NCBI GenBank assembly: GCA_029251785.1
Contig: JAQXCQ010000095.1
Location: 1-64,000, forward strand
Length of the DNA stretch: 64,000 bases
Source of the DNA: Maricaulis sp.
GTDB taxonomy: Bacteria > Pseudomonadota > Alphaproteobacteria > Caulobacterales > Maricaulaceae
Direction of reading: 5' to 3'
The notes under the pieces were generated by a model. That model was not told the DNA's origin. It did not search any database and saw nothing but the letters and a program-made list of their open reading frames with translations. The position numbers and the translations under genes are program-made. This document shows positions 38,792-51,020 of this stretch, in pieces (the stretch's first letter is position 1; every line of letters starts with the position of its first letter).

Positions 38792-38825
38792 GCGCTGACA
38801 GACAGTTGAATTGAGTATCAGGCAC

Positions 38826-38849
38826 GGCCGCCCCGATCGGGGCGGCCTT
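38826..38849 (+). terminator. Terminator after the flp pilin gene
   Basis: ggccgccccgatcggggcggccttt. Confidence 0.85.
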
Positions 38850-39049
38850 TGTCTGTTTAAATGTGGCCGCGCCCACCTTGATCTGTCGCGATCCAGCCAG
38901 GTCAATCTATTTCAATCTGGACCCGTATTGCGCAGAATCCCTCCTGTTGAATTCCGTTCCGCAGGGCGTTCAAAATCAATTTCGTGGGCGCCAACCTCAA
39001 ATTAAGGCTCTCGATCTAGACTTGCTCAAAATCAGATGTGGGAAATATA

Positions 39050-39547
39050 ATGTTGCTTCAAGTCACACTTTTACTTTTCGTCGCGCTGATGCTTTTGGCT
39101 GCGGTCTCAGATTTGGTGCGATTTACGATTCCCAACAAGCTTTGCATCGCTATCGCTGCCCTGTTTCCGGTGGCAGCGATGATGGCGGGGTTTAGTTTGC
39201 CGCTTTTCGGCTTTCATTTATTGGGCGGAATCCTCGCTCTGGTGCTGGGCATGGCTCTGTTTGCGCCCGGCTGGATCGGTGGCGGCGATGCGAAATTATT
39301 CGCTGCAGCCGGCTTCTGGTTCGGAATCTCTGGCTTGACTGCATTTTTAATGTACACGGCTTTGATCGGCGGGGGGCTGGTCATCGTCCTCCTCGTGGCG
39401 CGGAAATTCGCGCCAATTATGGGCTTGCCGACCGCCTGGACCTATGAAACAGCCTTGTCTGATGGTGCGCCTGTGCCCTACGGCGTGGCCCTCGCAGGCG
39501 GTGCAATGTGGGCTCTGCCATCATCGGTCTGGCTAATGATCGCTTGA
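39050..39547 (+). CDS. cpaA: prepilin peptidase CpaA/TadV
   Basis: DLVRFTIPNKL, GWIGGGDAKLFAAAGFWFG. Confidence 0.9.
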   Translation: MLLQVTLLLFVALMLLAAVSDLVRFTIPNKLCIAIAALFPVAAMMAGFSLPLFGFHLLGGILALVLGMALFAPGWIGGGDAKLFAAAGFWFGISGLTAFLMYTALIGGGLVIVLLVARKFAPIMGLPTAWTYETALSDGAPVPYGVALAGGAMWALPSSVWLMIA

Positions 39548-39666
39548 GGTCCAATCCAGATTTTCTCGAATTAGAGCGCACTGAACCTTTAGTATTAACG
39601 CGACCTTGATGAATTCGGCGTTTGATCTGAAACGTATTTGTGCGTTTGAGAGGTTTGAAGCGTCCA

Positions 39667-40500
39667 ATGAACGCGGTTCGTATTGCCATCCTTGCAGCAG
39701 CTGCCTTGGCTGCCGTCGCTGTCGCCTTCTTCGTTCGTCAGGCGATGACGAGCGAAATTCCTCAAACTGTGCGGGTTGAGGCACGTCCTGATCTGCGCAT
39801 ACTCGCGGCGCGTCAGGATCTGGTTATCGGCCAGCAGGTCAGTGCAAATGATTTGTATTGGCAAGCCTGGCCAGAAGAGGCCACCGGCCCGGGATATATC
39901 ATCGAAAACCGAGGGCAATCCGCAGCCGACTTCGCCGGCGCGATTGTTCGCAGTGCGATCAGCCAGGGTGAGCCAATCACTGGCCGTCGACTGGTGCAGG
40001 CCGGCGATGCCGGCTTTATGTCCGCCATTTTGACACCGGGCATGCGCGCAGTGGCCGTGCCCATTTCTCCGGAAACGGCAGCGGGCGGTTTTATTCTGCC
40101 CAATAGCCGAGTGGACGTTATCGTCTCTTATGAGCAGGAGAGCGAAAATGGTCGTAGTACACGACGTAATTTTGTCGCCCAGACCCTGGTAGAAAATGCC
40201 CGCGTCCTGGCGATCGACGGCACATTTGGAGAGGCCGAGGAAAATGTGCTCGGTGACACTGCCACTTTGGAATTAACACCCGATCAGGCGCGTGCGGTCA
40301 CGCTGGCGGTCGCGCGCGGTGAGATCGCCCTCGTCTTGCGCAGTCTTTCCGATGGAAATGGTGGGCCTCAGCTTGTCGCCAGTGGCAATGCATCTGAAGC
40401 AGCCATGTCCCAGCTCAATGCGGACGACAATGTCAGCAGATCGGTCACCATCGTTCGATACGGTCATGCGCGACAAGTCGCGTTGGCGGACGGCAATTGA
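39667..40500 (+). CDS. cpaB: Flp pilus assembly protein CpaB/RcpC
   Basis: SAF-like domain LAARQDLVIGQQVSANDLYWQAWPE; PGMRAVAVPISPETAAGGFILPNSRVDVIVS. Confidence 0.93.
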   Translation: MNAVRIAILAAAALAAVAVAFFVRQAMTSEIPQTVRVEARPDLRILAARQDLVIGQQVSANDLYWQAWPEEATGPGYIIENRGQSAADFAGAIVRSAISQGEPITGRRLVQAGDAGFMSAILTPGMRAVAVPISPETAAGGFILPNSRVDVIVSYEQESENGRSTRRNFVAQTLVENARVLAIDGTFGEAEENVLGDTATLELTPDQARAVTLAVARGEIALVLRSLSDGNGGPQLVASGNASEAAMSQLNADDNVSRSVTIVRYGHARQVALADGN

Positions 40501-40511
40501 GGGAGATGGTG

Positions 40512-41984
40512 ATGTTTCGGTCCATAGCAATTGCTGTTTCCTTGATGCTGAGCGCCCCGCTTGTCTCGCAGGCCCAGAGCCTCGCCGACAATAATGAGCG
40601 CGGCAATACCATGCAGGTTCACATCCGTGCGCCGGGTGTGGGCCCCGTATCCGAGACGCTCAATCTACCGCTGAGCAAGGCCGCAGTGATTCATTTGCCG
40701 GTCGACGCCGCCGATGTGCTGGTCACCAATCCCGAGATCGCGAATGCGGTCGTCCGCACGCCGACACGCGCCTATGTCCTCGGTATGAGTGTTGGCCAGA
40801 CCAATGTGTTTTTCTTTGATGGTGACGGTCAGCTTATTCTGGATCTGGATATCCGCGTTGAACGCGATCTTGCACCATTGCAAGAAGCGCTCATACGATT
40901 TTTGCCCGACTCCCGCGTTACTGCCGAAGCCATGAATGATCACATTGTCCTCTCTGGCTCTGTGCCCAGCGCCAGCGCGGCAGACACGGCCCTGCGTATC
41001 GCTCAACGCTGGTCGGCCGATCCCGAGCATGTGATGAGCATGTTGTCGATCGAGGCACGGGAACAGGTGATGCTCAGCGTTCGCATCGTCGAGATGCAGC
41101 GCACGATTGTTCGCCAGCTGGGAATTAATCTGTCGACGGCAGGCAGCTCCGGTGAATTCAATTTCGCCGTTGCGACCCAAAACGAATTTTCGCTGGTCGG
41201 GCGCTTCCTCAACGGACTGTCCGCCGGCGTCGACTGGACCAGTGGCAATCCGGGCGGCATCACGGGTGTGAGCTCGCTTCTGCAAGCCATGGAGCGTGTC
41301 GGTCTGGTGCGCACACTGGCTGAGCCAACATTGACTGCAATTACAGGCGAGTCTGCCAATTTCCTGGCCGGAGGTGAATTCCCGGTCCCGGTTGGTCGTG
41401 ACCGCGACGGAAATGTGGTGATCGAGTACAAATCATTCGGTGTCGGCCTTGGCTTTACGCCGCTGGTATTGTCGGAAGGTCGCATCAGCCTGCGCATCTC
41501 TACCGAGGTCTCCGAGCTGACCACGCAAGGGTCGCTGACATTGTCTTCAACGGCTGTTACGGATGATGCGGGCAATATCATCGGAACCGTGCCCGGGCTC
41601 ACCATTCCGGCCCTCAACGTCAATCGCGCTGAGACAACCGTCGAGCTTCCCTCCGGTGGCAGCTTGGTTCTGGCGGGTCTGATTCAGGAAGAAACGCGTC
41701 AAAATCTCGACGGCGTGCCGGGTGTTCAAAACATTCCGATCCTGGGAGCCCTGTTCCGTTCTCGTGATTTCGAGAGTCAGGAAACTGAATTGGTCGTCAT
41801 CGTGACACCTTATCTGGTGGATCCGGCCAACCCGAACGGGTTAAGCACACCCGCCGACGGTCTCCAAAATGCCGATGAGGCCAGTGCCCTCCTCTTTGGT
41901 CGTATTAATCGTGTGTACTCAGTTCCCGGTTCCGATACCGGCGAGCAGAGCTGGAATGGCCCCGTTGGCTTCCTGTTTGAATAG
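40512..41984 (+). CDS. cpaC: Flp pilus outer-membrane secretin CpaC/RcpA
   Basis: Secretin domain: AEPTLTAITGESANFLAGGEFPVPV, GLTIPALNVNRAETTVELPSGGSLVLAGLIQ. Confidence 0.95.
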   Translation: MFRSIAIAVSLMLSAPLVSQAQSLADNNERGNTMQVHIRAPGVGPVSETLNLPLSKAAVIHLPVDAADVLVTNPEIANAVVRTPTRAYVLGMSVGQTNVFFFDGDGQLILDLDIRVERDLAPLQEALIRFLPDSRVTAEAMNDHIVLSGSVPSASAADTALRIAQRWSADPEHVMSMLSIEAREQVMLSVRIVEMQRTIVRQLGINLSTAGSSGEFNFAVATQNEFSLVGRFLNGLSAGVDWTSGNPGGITGVSSLLQAMERVGLVRTLAEPTLTAITGESANFLAGGEFPVPVGRDRDGNVVIEYKSFGVGLGFTPLVLSEGRISLRISTEVSELTTQGSLTLSSTAVTDDAGNIIGTVPGLTIPALNVNRAETTVELPSGGSLVLAGLIQEETRQNLDGVPGVQNIPILGALFRSRDFESQETELVVIVTPYLVDPANPNGLSTPADGLQNADEASALLFGRINRVYSVPGSDTGEQSWNGPVGFLFE

Positions 41985-42667
41985 TGGAGTTTGTAATCGT
42001 GACGTATCGCCTCGTTAAATCACTGTTCGCCGCTATTGCTGGATCGCTGGCCCTTTCGGCCTGCGCGACTGTTCCTGCCAATACCGATTTGCCGCGGGCA
42101 AGTGCTGTTGCCGAGACGTTCCGTGCCGATATGCCGGTCAACCCGGCCGACAATGGGCTGACATGGGCCCAGCTTGATCTGCTGGCGGCTGTCGCCGACG
42201 AATACAATGTCCGGGGCCATGGGCCATTGGTCATCACCTTCCCGCAGGGCTCAAATAATGAAGAGGCGGCCATCGGCGCGATCGCTGAAGCTCGCACCTA
42301 TCTTTATGGGCGCGGGCTCGACTGGCGTCAGATTTCCGGCGGTCACTACAATGCGCAGGGTCAGCATAATGCGGCCGTCATCTTTTCCTTCACGCGCTAC
42401 CAGGCAATTGCCCCCGATTGCCCGGAAGGCTGGGGTGATCTGGCCCGAGAATTCAATAATCGCCCCGGGCCGCGCTTCGGTTGCGCCATGGCGACCAATT
42501 TGGCGGCAATGGTCAGCGACCCGCGCGATCTAATAAGCCCCCGTAATCAGCAACCCGCCGATACCGGTCGACGTCAGACAATCCTCAACGAATACCGGGC
42601 CGGTGAATCAACAGCGAGTGAGCGCAGTGACTACGAAAGTGGAACTGTTAGCTCGGTCGGTAATTAG
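41984..42667 (+). CDS. cpaD: Flp pilus lipoprotein CpaD
   Basis: Lipobox LSACA; FGCAMATNLAAMVSDPRDLISPR. Confidence 0.92.
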   Translation: MEFVIVTYRLVKSLFAAIAGSLALSACATVPANTDLPRASAVAETFRADMPVNPADNGLTWAQLDLLAAVADEYNVRGHGPLVITFPQGSNNEEAAIGAIAEARTYLYGRGLDWRQISGGHYNAQGQHNAAVIFSFTRYQAIAPDCPEGWGDLAREFNNRPGPRFGCAMATNLAAMVSDPRDLISPRNQQPADTGRRQTILNEYRAGESTASERSDYESGTVSSVGN

Positions 42668-42686
42668 GCGGGCAGGGAAGAACACA

Positions 42687-44231
42687 ATGAACGACGCAAA
42701 CCGCGCCCTCAAAAATGATCCCCTGATGGAAGATGATGATCCGTTTATGGATGCGTCCGACATCGAAAGATTGATGCTGGGTGAGGCAACCCGTGAGGAT
42801 ATTCTCGTTGAGGATCGCGCCCAATCGCCCGGCAAGGCATTTGGTGCCGGTGCGACGTTGGATCCGGACGTTCTCGACGAGTCGGCGGATCCCTATATGT
42901 CCGAACCCCATTTCGACGCGCCCGAAGAGGCTGTCACGGTCGATCCCGCCTTTGATGAATTGCGCGAGGAAGTCGCCCAATCTACGGCCGCGATGCCCGG
43001 TGGGGAAACGTTATACGGCGAAGTTGATGCCGAGGTCTCCGAACAGCCTATTCCACGTATTGCCATAGCCGCATTCTGCGAGCGGCCGGAAACCGGAGCT
43101 CTGATCCACAATGCCGCTGATGATCGCCGTCTTGCGCGGGCCCATGTTGACGTAGAGCTCGGCGGTCTACCGGCTGCGATTGAACGTTTTCACGACGCGA
43201 CAACCCCGAACTTGCTGATCGTTGAGAGCGGAATGCGTGGTCGCGGCCTGTTTGAGCAGCTCGAAGAACTGGCTGCGGTTTGTGATGCCGACACCAAGGT
43301 TGTTGTCATCGGCGCCTCTAACGACATTTCCCTGTATCGCAGTTTGATGAAGCGCGGGGTCAGTGAATATCTGGTGCCGCCAATGACACCGCTGCACCTG
43401 ATCCGGACCATCTCAGATTTATTTCTTGATCCCGAGCAGCCCTTCGCCGGTAAAACCGTTGCCTTTATCGGTGCCAAGGGTGGGGTTGGCTCGTCAACGA
43501 TTGCACACAATGCGTCCTGGGCACTGACTGAGGGGCTGCAATCGGATGCCGTTCTCGTCGATATGGATTTGTCATTCGGAACGGCAGGGCTCGACTTCAA
43601 TCAGGACCCGGCCCAGACATTGGGTGACGCCTTGGCAGAACCTGACCGCCTGGACGAGGCCCTTCTGGATCGGCTTTTGGTGCGGTGTACCGATCGCCTG
43701 AGCCTGTTCTCCGCCCCCGCCACTCTTGAGCGGGATTGGGAGTTTTCTCCGGTCGCGTACGAAATGGTGCTCGAAAAGGTTCGCCGCCAAGCGCCGAATA
43801 TCATCCTTGACTTGCCTCATTTCTGGATGCCGTGGGTGAAACAAACCCTGCTTTCCGCTGATGAGGTCGTTGTTACGGTGACGCCGGATCTGGCGTCGCT
43901 GCGCAATGCGAAGAATTTGTTCGATCTGGTTACCGGCGCACGTCCAAATGATGATCCGCCCAAGGTTGTCATCAATATGGCCGGCATTCCGAAACGACCC
44001 GAAATTCCGATCAAGGATTTCGCCGATGCGCTTGGCGCGCCGCCGGTTCTGGTTCTGCCGTTTGAGCCGATGCTGTTTGGCAAGGCTTCGAATAATGGTC
44101 AGATGATCACCGAGGTCGACCCGAAATCCAAGGCGGCTGAAGGTTTTGCCCATTTGGCAAGTATGATCACGGGGCGTGTTGCTGCTCCCAATAAGAAACG
44201 CTCCCTGTTCGGGAATCTTTTTGGAGGCTAA
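42687..44231 (+). CDS. cpaE: pilus assembly ATPase CpaE/TadZ
   Basis: Receiver-like domain then FIGAKGGVGSSTIAHNASWAL (deviant Walker A). Confidence 0.93.
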   Translation: MNDANRALKNDPLMEDDDPFMDASDIERLMLGEATREDILVEDRAQSPGKAFGAGATLDPDVLDESADPYMSEPHFDAPEEAVTVDPAFDELREEVAQSTAAMPGGETLYGEVDAEVSEQPIPRIAIAAFCERPETGALIHNAADDRRLARAHVDVELGGLPAAIERFHDATTPNLLIVESGMRGRGLFEQLEELAAVCDADTKVVVIGASNDISLYRSLMKRGVSEYLVPPMTPLHLIRTISDLFLDPEQPFAGKTVAFIGAKGGVGSSTIAHNASWALTEGLQSDAVLVDMDLSFGTAGLDFNQDPAQTLGDALAEPDRLDEALLDRLLVRCTDRLSLFSAPATLERDWEFSPVAYEMVLEKVRRQAPNIILDLPHFWMPWVKQTLLSADEVVVTVTPDLASLRNAKNLFDLVTGARPNDDPPKVVINMAGIPKRPEIPIKDFADALGAPPVLVLPFEPMLFGKASNNGQMITEVDPKSKAAEGFAHLASMITGRVAAPNKKRSLFGNLFGG

Positions 44232-44237
44232 CCGCCC

Positions 44238-45719
44238 ATGTTCGGCAAACGCGCCGGTGCTGCATCTCCTAAACGTGCCCCCACAGCCCCGGCTACCGCC
44301 GCGGCGGCCGTCAATGATGCGCCAAAATCCGCCACGCCCGCACCCCAGGTCCCGCACAAGGACGCCGGGGCGGAAAAACGCCGGCAGCCCAAGGCGGCTC
44401 CGGTGCCTAAAAGGACAGTCTCGGCCGCAGAACCGGGCGGACGATCGGAAGAATATTACGCGGTAAAAACCACAATTTTTAATGCGTTGATCGATACCAT
44501 CGATCTCGGGCAGTTGGCGCGTCTCGATCAGGAGACCGCCGCCGAGGAAATCCGTGACATCGTCACCGAGATCATCTCGATCAAAAATGTTGCCATGTCG
44601 ATCGCCGAGCAGGAGCAGCTCCTTACCGACATTTGCAACGATGTGCTCGGTTATGGCCCTCTTGAGCCTCTGCTGGCGCGCGATGATATCTCCGATATCA
44701 TGGTCAATGGCGCCGACGACGTTTTCATCGAGGTCAATGGCAAGGTTGAACGCACCAATATCCGTTTCCGCGATAACGCTCAGCTGATGAATATCTGTCA
44801 GCGAATTGTGAGCCAGGTTGGCCGACGTGTGGATGAAAGTTCGCCCGTCTGTGATGCCCGCCTCGCGGATGGTTCTCGCGTCAATGTGATCGCGCCGCCA
44901 CTGGCGCTTGATGGTCCGACATTGACCATCCGGAAATTCAAAAAAGACAAGCTGACAATGGATAAGCTTGTCGAATTCGCTTCTATCACCCCGGAAGGTG
45001 CCAAAGTACTCGCCGTGATCGGGGCCAGCCGATGCAACGTCCTCATCTCTGGCGGTACCGGTTCGGGTAAGACGACCCTGCTCAATTGTATGACCGGCTA
45101 TATCGAGGAAGATGAGCGCGTTGTGACCTGTGAGGACGCCGCTGAATTGCAACTTCAGCAGCCACATGTCGTCCGCCTTGAGACTCGTCCGCCCAATCTG
45201 GAGGGCGCTGGTGAGGTCACCATGCGTGATTTGGTCAAGAACTGTCTGAGGATGCGTCCGGAACGCATTATCGTGGGTGAGGTGCGTGGACCTGAGGCGT
45301 TTGATCTCCTGCAGGCCATGAATACCGGCCATGACGGCTCCATGGGCACGCTGCACGCCAACTCCCCGCGCGAGGCGATGTCGCGGATTGAATCCATGAT
45401 CACAATGGGTGGTTACGGCCTGCCGGCCAGAACCATTCGCGAAATGATCTCGGGCTCAATTGATGTCATCATCCAGGCCGCCCGATTGCGCGACGGATCG
45501 AGAAAAATTACCCACATCACCGAAATTATCGGCATGGAGGGCGAAGTTATCGTCACTCAGGATCTGTTTGTCTACGAGATCCAGGGCGAGGACGCGGACG
45601 GCAATATCGCCGGCATTCACTGCTCCACTGGTATCGCGCGTCCAAAGTTCTGGGACCGCGCACGTTATTTCGGCCTCGAGCGCGAACTGGCCAACGCCCT
45701 GGATGAATCGGAGGCCTGA
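44238..45719 (+). CDS. cpaF: pilus assembly ATPase CpaF/TadA
   Basis: [18 protein letters not shown] Walker [44 protein letters not shown]. Confidence 0.97.
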   Translation: MFGKRAGAASPKRAPTAPATAAAAVNDAPKSATPAPQVPHKDAGAEKRRQPKAAPVPKRTVSAAEPGGRSEEYYAVKTTIFNALIDTIDLGQLARLDQETAAEEIRDIVTEIISIKNVAMSIAEQEQLLTDICNDVLGYGPLEPLLARDDISDIMVNGADDVFIEVNGKVERTNIRFRDNAQLMNICQRIVSQVGRRVDESSPVCDARLADGSRVNVIAPPLALDGPTLTIRKFKKDKLTMDKLVEFASITPEGAKVLAVIGASRCNVLISGGTGSGKTTLLNCMTGYIEEDERVVTCEDAAELQLQQPHVVRLETRPPNLEGAGEVTMRDLVKNCLRMRPERIIVGEVRGPEAFDLLQAMNTGHDGSMGTLHANSPREAMSRIESMITMGGYGLPARTIREMISGSIDVIIQAARLRDGSRKITHITEIIGMEGEVIVTQDLFVYEIQGEDADGNIAGIHCSTGIARPKFWDRARYFGLERELANALDESEA

Positions 45720-45721
45720 GC

Positions 45722-46717
45722 ATGAATGAGGACATGGCTTTCATTTTCGCCGCCGTCGCGGCGTTTGTTGCGATCGCCGGTGTCGGCTGGGTCGCGGTCG
45801 GTGCTGCCGGCGATGCGCAATCCAAACGTCGTATGCAGACCGTGGTTGGTGCCGGGGGTTTGGAGCGGGGCAAGCGTCACCACTCGGCGCTTGATGCCGC
45901 AGCGCAGCGCAAGCGTCACGTCCAAGAATCGCTCAAGGATATGGAGCAGCGCCAGAAAGACCAGCGCAAGAAAAACCTGACATTGAAATCCAGGATCCAA
46001 CAGGCGGGCATGGATTTCACGCCAGCACGTTTCTGGTTGGCATCCCTGGGCATGGCAGTTTTGGGATTTGTCCTCGCCTATGTCACAGGGCAGACAATGT
46101 TGATGTCAGGTGGATCGGCCGTCATTGCGGGGTTGGGCTTACCGCGCTGGTGGCTCGGTTTCATGTGTTCGCGACGCAAGAAAAAATTCACCCAGGAATT
46201 TGCCAATGCGCTCGACGTTATCGTACGCGGCATCAAATCTGGCCTGCCACTTAATGAGTGCCTCAAAATCATTTCACGGGAATCACCTGAACCCGTTGCT
46301 TCCGAATTCCAGCTTCTGGTTGAGGGCATAGCGCTCGGCGTCTCACTGGAAGACGGATTGCGCCGCATGTGCGAACGCATGCCGCTGCCGGAATTGAACT
46401 TCTTCACAACGGTATTGGTGATTCAACAAAAGACAGGCGGTAATCTCGCCGAGGCGCTTGGCAATCTGGCCATGGTGTTGCGCGCGCGAAAGATGATGCG
46501 GGAAAAAATTGGTGCCCTATCCGCAGAGGCCAAGTCCTCTGCCGGCATTATCGGTTCGATGCCACCGGGTGTGGGCGGCATCGTCTATCTGACCACGCCT
46601 TCCTATATGAGCCAGATGGTCACCGACCCGACAGGTCAGCTCATGCTGCTCGGCGGTGCCACCTGGATGGCGATCGGCATTTTCGTCATGCGCGGCATGA
46701 TCAACTTCAAGATCTAG
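45722..46717 (+). CDS. tadB: pilus assembly inner-membrane protein TadB
   Basis: T2SS F domain: FANALDVIVRGIKSGLPLNECLKII...QQKTGGNLAEALGNLA. Confidence 0.93.
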   Translation: MNEDMAFIFAAVAAFVAIAGVGWVAVGAAGDAQSKRRMQTVVGAGGLERGKRHHSALDAAAQRKRHVQESLKDMEQRQKDQRKKNLTLKSRIQQAGMDFTPARFWLASLGMAVLGFVLAYVTGQTMLMSGGSAVIAGLGLPRWWLGFMCSRRKKKFTQEFANALDVIVRGIKSGLPLNECLKIISRESPEPVASEFQLLVEGIALGVSLEDGLRRMCERMPLPELNFFTTVLVIQQKTGGNLAEALGNLAMVLRARKMMREKIGALSAEAKSSAGIIGSMPPGVGGIVYLTTPSYMSQMVTDPTGQLMLLGGATWMAIGIFVMRGMINFKI

Positions 46718-46726
46718 GAGTTCGTC

Positions 46727-47725
46727 TTGCCCGGCTTTACCGAAATACGCGATTTCCTGACCGACCCGCAAATGCTGCTGACCCTTTTGTCCGGCATCTT
46801 GGTATTCGCCACGATTGTCACGATCGCCGGACCAAGTCTGGGCGGCGGTGGAATGGATAAGCGAATCAAAGCTGTCCAGAACCGTCGCGAGGAATTGCGT
46901 CGTAAGAGTCGCGAGCAATTGAAGGTCAAGGTCAAGGCCAAGGAAGGTGGTCGGGGCACTATTCGCGATGAAGAAGCCAAGGGTATCATGCGCCGGGTGG
47001 TGGATGCCCTCAACTTGCAAAAAGCGTTCGAAGACCCCGCCCTTCAATTGAAGCTGCAACAGGCCGGTTTGCGGGGCAATCGACCGACCGTGACATTCTA
47101 TTTCTTCCGGTTGGCCGCACCGATAATCTTGCTCCTTGGCGGCTTGTTCTACCTCTTTTTTATCAATGATTTCGGGCTGCCAACGATCACCCGATATTGT
47201 TATGCATTCGCCCTGGGCATGCTGGGTTATTACGCCCCGAATGTGTATCTCTCCAACGCGGCGACAAAGCGCCAACAATCAGTAATGGGGGCGTTTCCGG
47301 ACGCGCTTGATCTGCTGTTGATTTGTGTCGAATCGGGCATGTCTGTTGAGGCCGCCTTCCACAAGGTTTCTACAGAAATTGGTAGCCAGTCGATTGAACT
47401 CGCTGAGGAATTGTCGCTAACCACCGCGGAGTTGGCCTACCTGCAGGACCGGCGCGTCGCCTATGAAAATTTGGCCAAGCGGACCAATCATCCCGGCGTG
47501 AAAGCGGTCTGCACCTCGCTCATTCAGGCGGAAAGTTACGGCACCCCGCTGGGGCAAGCCCTGCGTGTGATGGCAAAGGAAAATCGCGACATGCGCATGG
47601 CTGCGGCCGAAAAAAAGGCCGCTTCCTTGCCGGCTCAGCTGACCGTGCCGATGATTATCTTCTTCCTGCCCGTCCTGTTCGTGGTTATCCTCGGCCCAGC
47701 CATCATTCGTGTAAACGCGATGTGA
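46727..47725 (+). CDS. tadC: pilus assembly inner-membrane protein TadC
   Basis: T2SS F domain: FPDALDLLLICVESGMSVEAAFHKV...; follows tadB. Confidence 0.93.
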   Translation: MPGFTEIRDFLTDPQMLLTLLSGILVFATIVTIAGPSLGGGGMDKRIKAVQNRREELRRKSREQLKVKVKAKEGGRGTIRDEEAKGIMRRVVDALNLQKAFEDPALQLKLQQAGLRGNRPTVTFYFFRLAAPIILLLGGLFYLFFINDFGLPTITRYCYAFALGMLGYYAPNVYLSNAATKRQQSVMGAFPDALDLLLICVESGMSVEAAFHKVSTEIGSQSIELAEELSLTTAELAYLQDRRVAYENLAKRTNHPGVKAVCTSLIQAESYGTPLGQALRVMAKENRDMRMAAAEKKAASLPAQLTVPMIIFFLPVLFVVILGPAIIRVNAM

Positions 47726-47787
47726 CGAACGCCGTTTGGCGCGTTATTTGAATGGCACGGTGAATGTTGAACAGGTGGACACAGCCC

Positions 47788-48300
47788 ATGTTTTCCGGGC
47801 CCATGTTTTCGGGACGCAAGTCGGCGGAGAAACGCCGCGAGCAAATCGACGCGGCGGACCAGGCCGCGGGTGCCGCGATGGCCGCGCTGTTTGGTGATGA
47901 TGTCGAGGCTGCCCGCAAGGCACTCTCCAGCGCTCCGAAAACTCATTACGCAGACATGGGCTGGAAGGTCGATCTGGCCTACGCCATGGTCGAGCTGAAA
48001 TCGGAGAGACGCAAGTCCGGTACACAAAGGCTTGTCTCAGTCTGTAGTCGGCTCGACGAAACGTCACTCAGCCTGGATGACAAGAATTATCTTCGCCTCT
48101 ATGCGCTCTACCGCGCCAGCGAAGTGTCGAAAACCGGCAAGCCACCTATGGAATTACGCGATTTGGTTGAGGATTTTCGCTTTGATCATACGCAGATTAC
48201 GCCGTTGATCCGTCAGGATTTCCCACTCAAGAAAGTCGACGATATCGTCGTCGCACCGCCCCCGCCGCCACCGCCGCCAACCGATGAAGCGAGCGAATAG
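47788..48300 (+). CDS. uncharacterised protein downstream of tadC
   Basis: 171 aa with a poly-Pro C-terminus (APPPPPPPPTDEASE); RBS-like aggtgg upstream. Confidence 0.65.
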   Translation: MFSGPMFSGRKSAEKRREQIDAADQAAGAAMAALFGDDVEAARKALSSAPKTHYADMGWKVDLAYAMVELKSERRKSGTQRLVSVCSRLDETSLSLDDKNYLRLYALYRASEVSKTGKPPMELRDLVEDFRFDHTQITPLIRQDFPLKKVDDIVVAPPPPPPPPTDEASE

Positions 48301-48321
48301 GCTGTCGCGTTTGGTGGTTTG

Positions 48322-49122
48322 CTAATTGGCAGTAACCGCATCATAGCGACGCTGACTGGTCAGCATGGCCCGGACATAGTTCATATTCGCTTCGGCCATT
48401 TCCGGCGTCACATCAACACGCGCCATTTCCTCGGCCTCCTCGAAACGTCCCTGAAGAGCAATCACCAGCGCCAGGTTTTGTCGGATCGCCGCAGCGGCCC
48501 CGGGGCGGATCATGGCTTCGCGTAACATTTGCTCGGCCACCTCCACATCACCTGATAAGGCATGTGACAACGCCAGGTTTGAAAGCACGGAAGGATCGCC
48601 GGGATTGAGGCTGAGCGCGGCCCTGAACGCATTGCGCGCGGCGGGCGCCTGTCCCGCCTGCTCCAGCGAGATACCCAGGGTATTGTGAACCTGCCAATTG
48701 GATGAATTGGATGCTGCCGAACGCTGCAGAGCCTCAATAGCGCGCGCACCGCGTCCAGACGACGCCAGGGCCATGCCATAGGCCAGCAACATATCGGCGT
48801 CTTCAGGGTATAGCGCCAGAGCCTGTTGGGCGATAATCGCCGAGCGATCATGATTGCCCATACGGCGCAGCGCGATCGATAATTCCAGCGCCGCTTCCTG
48901 GTCAGACGGGTTGAGGTCATAGGCCTCGGCCCAGAACGCCGCCTGTGATAACAGGTCACGACTGTGGATTGCCGCGCGCTCTTCCGCCGTGGCGGGAATT
49001 ATATTGCCCGCATCCTCCATCGTGACTGCGAGCGCCTGCTCGCCGTCAGTGCGGGCAGTGGTCGTCGCGCAGGCGGAAATTGCCAGGGCTGCGAGCGGGG
49101 CGATGAAGATAAAATTTCGCAT
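48322..49122 (-). CDS. tadD: TPR lipoprotein, TadD-like
   Basis: Lipobox ISACA; TPR repeats (WQVHNTLGISLEQAGQAPAARNAFRAALSLNPGDPSVLSNLALSHAL). Confidence 0.82.
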   Translation of the reverse strand: MRNFIFIAPLAALAISACATTTARTDGEQALAVTMEDAGNIIPATAEERAAIHSRDLLSQAAFWAEAYDLNPSDQEAALELSIALRRMGNHDRSAIIAQQALALYPEDADMLLAYGMALASSGRGARAIEALQRSAASNSSNWQVHNTLGISLEQAGQAPAARNAFRAALSLNPGDPSVLSNLALSHALSGDVEVAEQMLREAMIRPGAAAAIRQNLALVIALQGRFEEAEEMARVDVTPEMAEANMNYVRAMLTSQRRYDAVTAN

Positions 49123-49224
49123 CTTGGAACCGATCAACTGAGAGCGTCCCTTGAAACTGCTCGCCTGCCGTCAAGAATGCGTTAATCCAGAGCCTGAAAT
49201 TGAACACCGATGCGAGGAACAAGC

Positions 49225-50583
<1,359 letters not shown>

Positions 50584-50618
50584 ACCCGTATCGACGGGAC
50601 GGGTCTGGGAGTGGAAGT

Positions 50619-51020
50619 ATGGCGTCACAGGCGATGATATCGCTTGAGATGATGCGGCGGGTATCGACCCAGTCCGTGCGCGGCGCTGTGGCAGATCTCA
50701 GCGCCCGCCAGTTTGCTCTGCTTTTGAGTATATTCATGCGGGAGGGGCCGCATTCGGTACGGGATCTGGCCGAGGAGCTTGATCTTCCGAAGCCGGCGGT
50801 AAGCCGCGCTCTCGACGTGCTGGAGGGCAATGGTTTTGTTTGCCGCAAGAAAGATCAACAAGACCGCCGGGATGTTTCCGTGCACCGCACTGTCAAAGGT
50901 GCGCTCTTCCTGTACGATTACGGCTCAAGCCTAGCATCCTTTGCCCAGGAGACTGCCGAGTGCCTGTCATGGATCCACGCCTTACACCGGCCCGCCCCGA
51001 TCTCGCCGCAGCCCATCTGA
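50619..51020 (+). CDS. MarR-like winged-helix regulator
   Basis: HSVRDLAEELDLPKPAVSRALDVLEGNGFVCRKKDQQDRRDVSVHRTVKG. Confidence 0.85.
   Translation: MASQAMISLEMMRRVSTQSVRGAVADLSARQFALLLSIFMREGPHSVRDLAEELDLPKPAVSRALDVLEGNGFVCRKKDQQDRRDVSVHRTVKGALFLYDYGSSLASFAQETAECLSWIHALHRPAPISPQPI

Noticed and set aside
43572-45356. 594-aa minus-strand ORF opposite cpaE/cpaF
   Set aside because: Long, but antisense to two unambiguous ATPase genes; low-complexity composition typical of shadow ORFs in this GC range.
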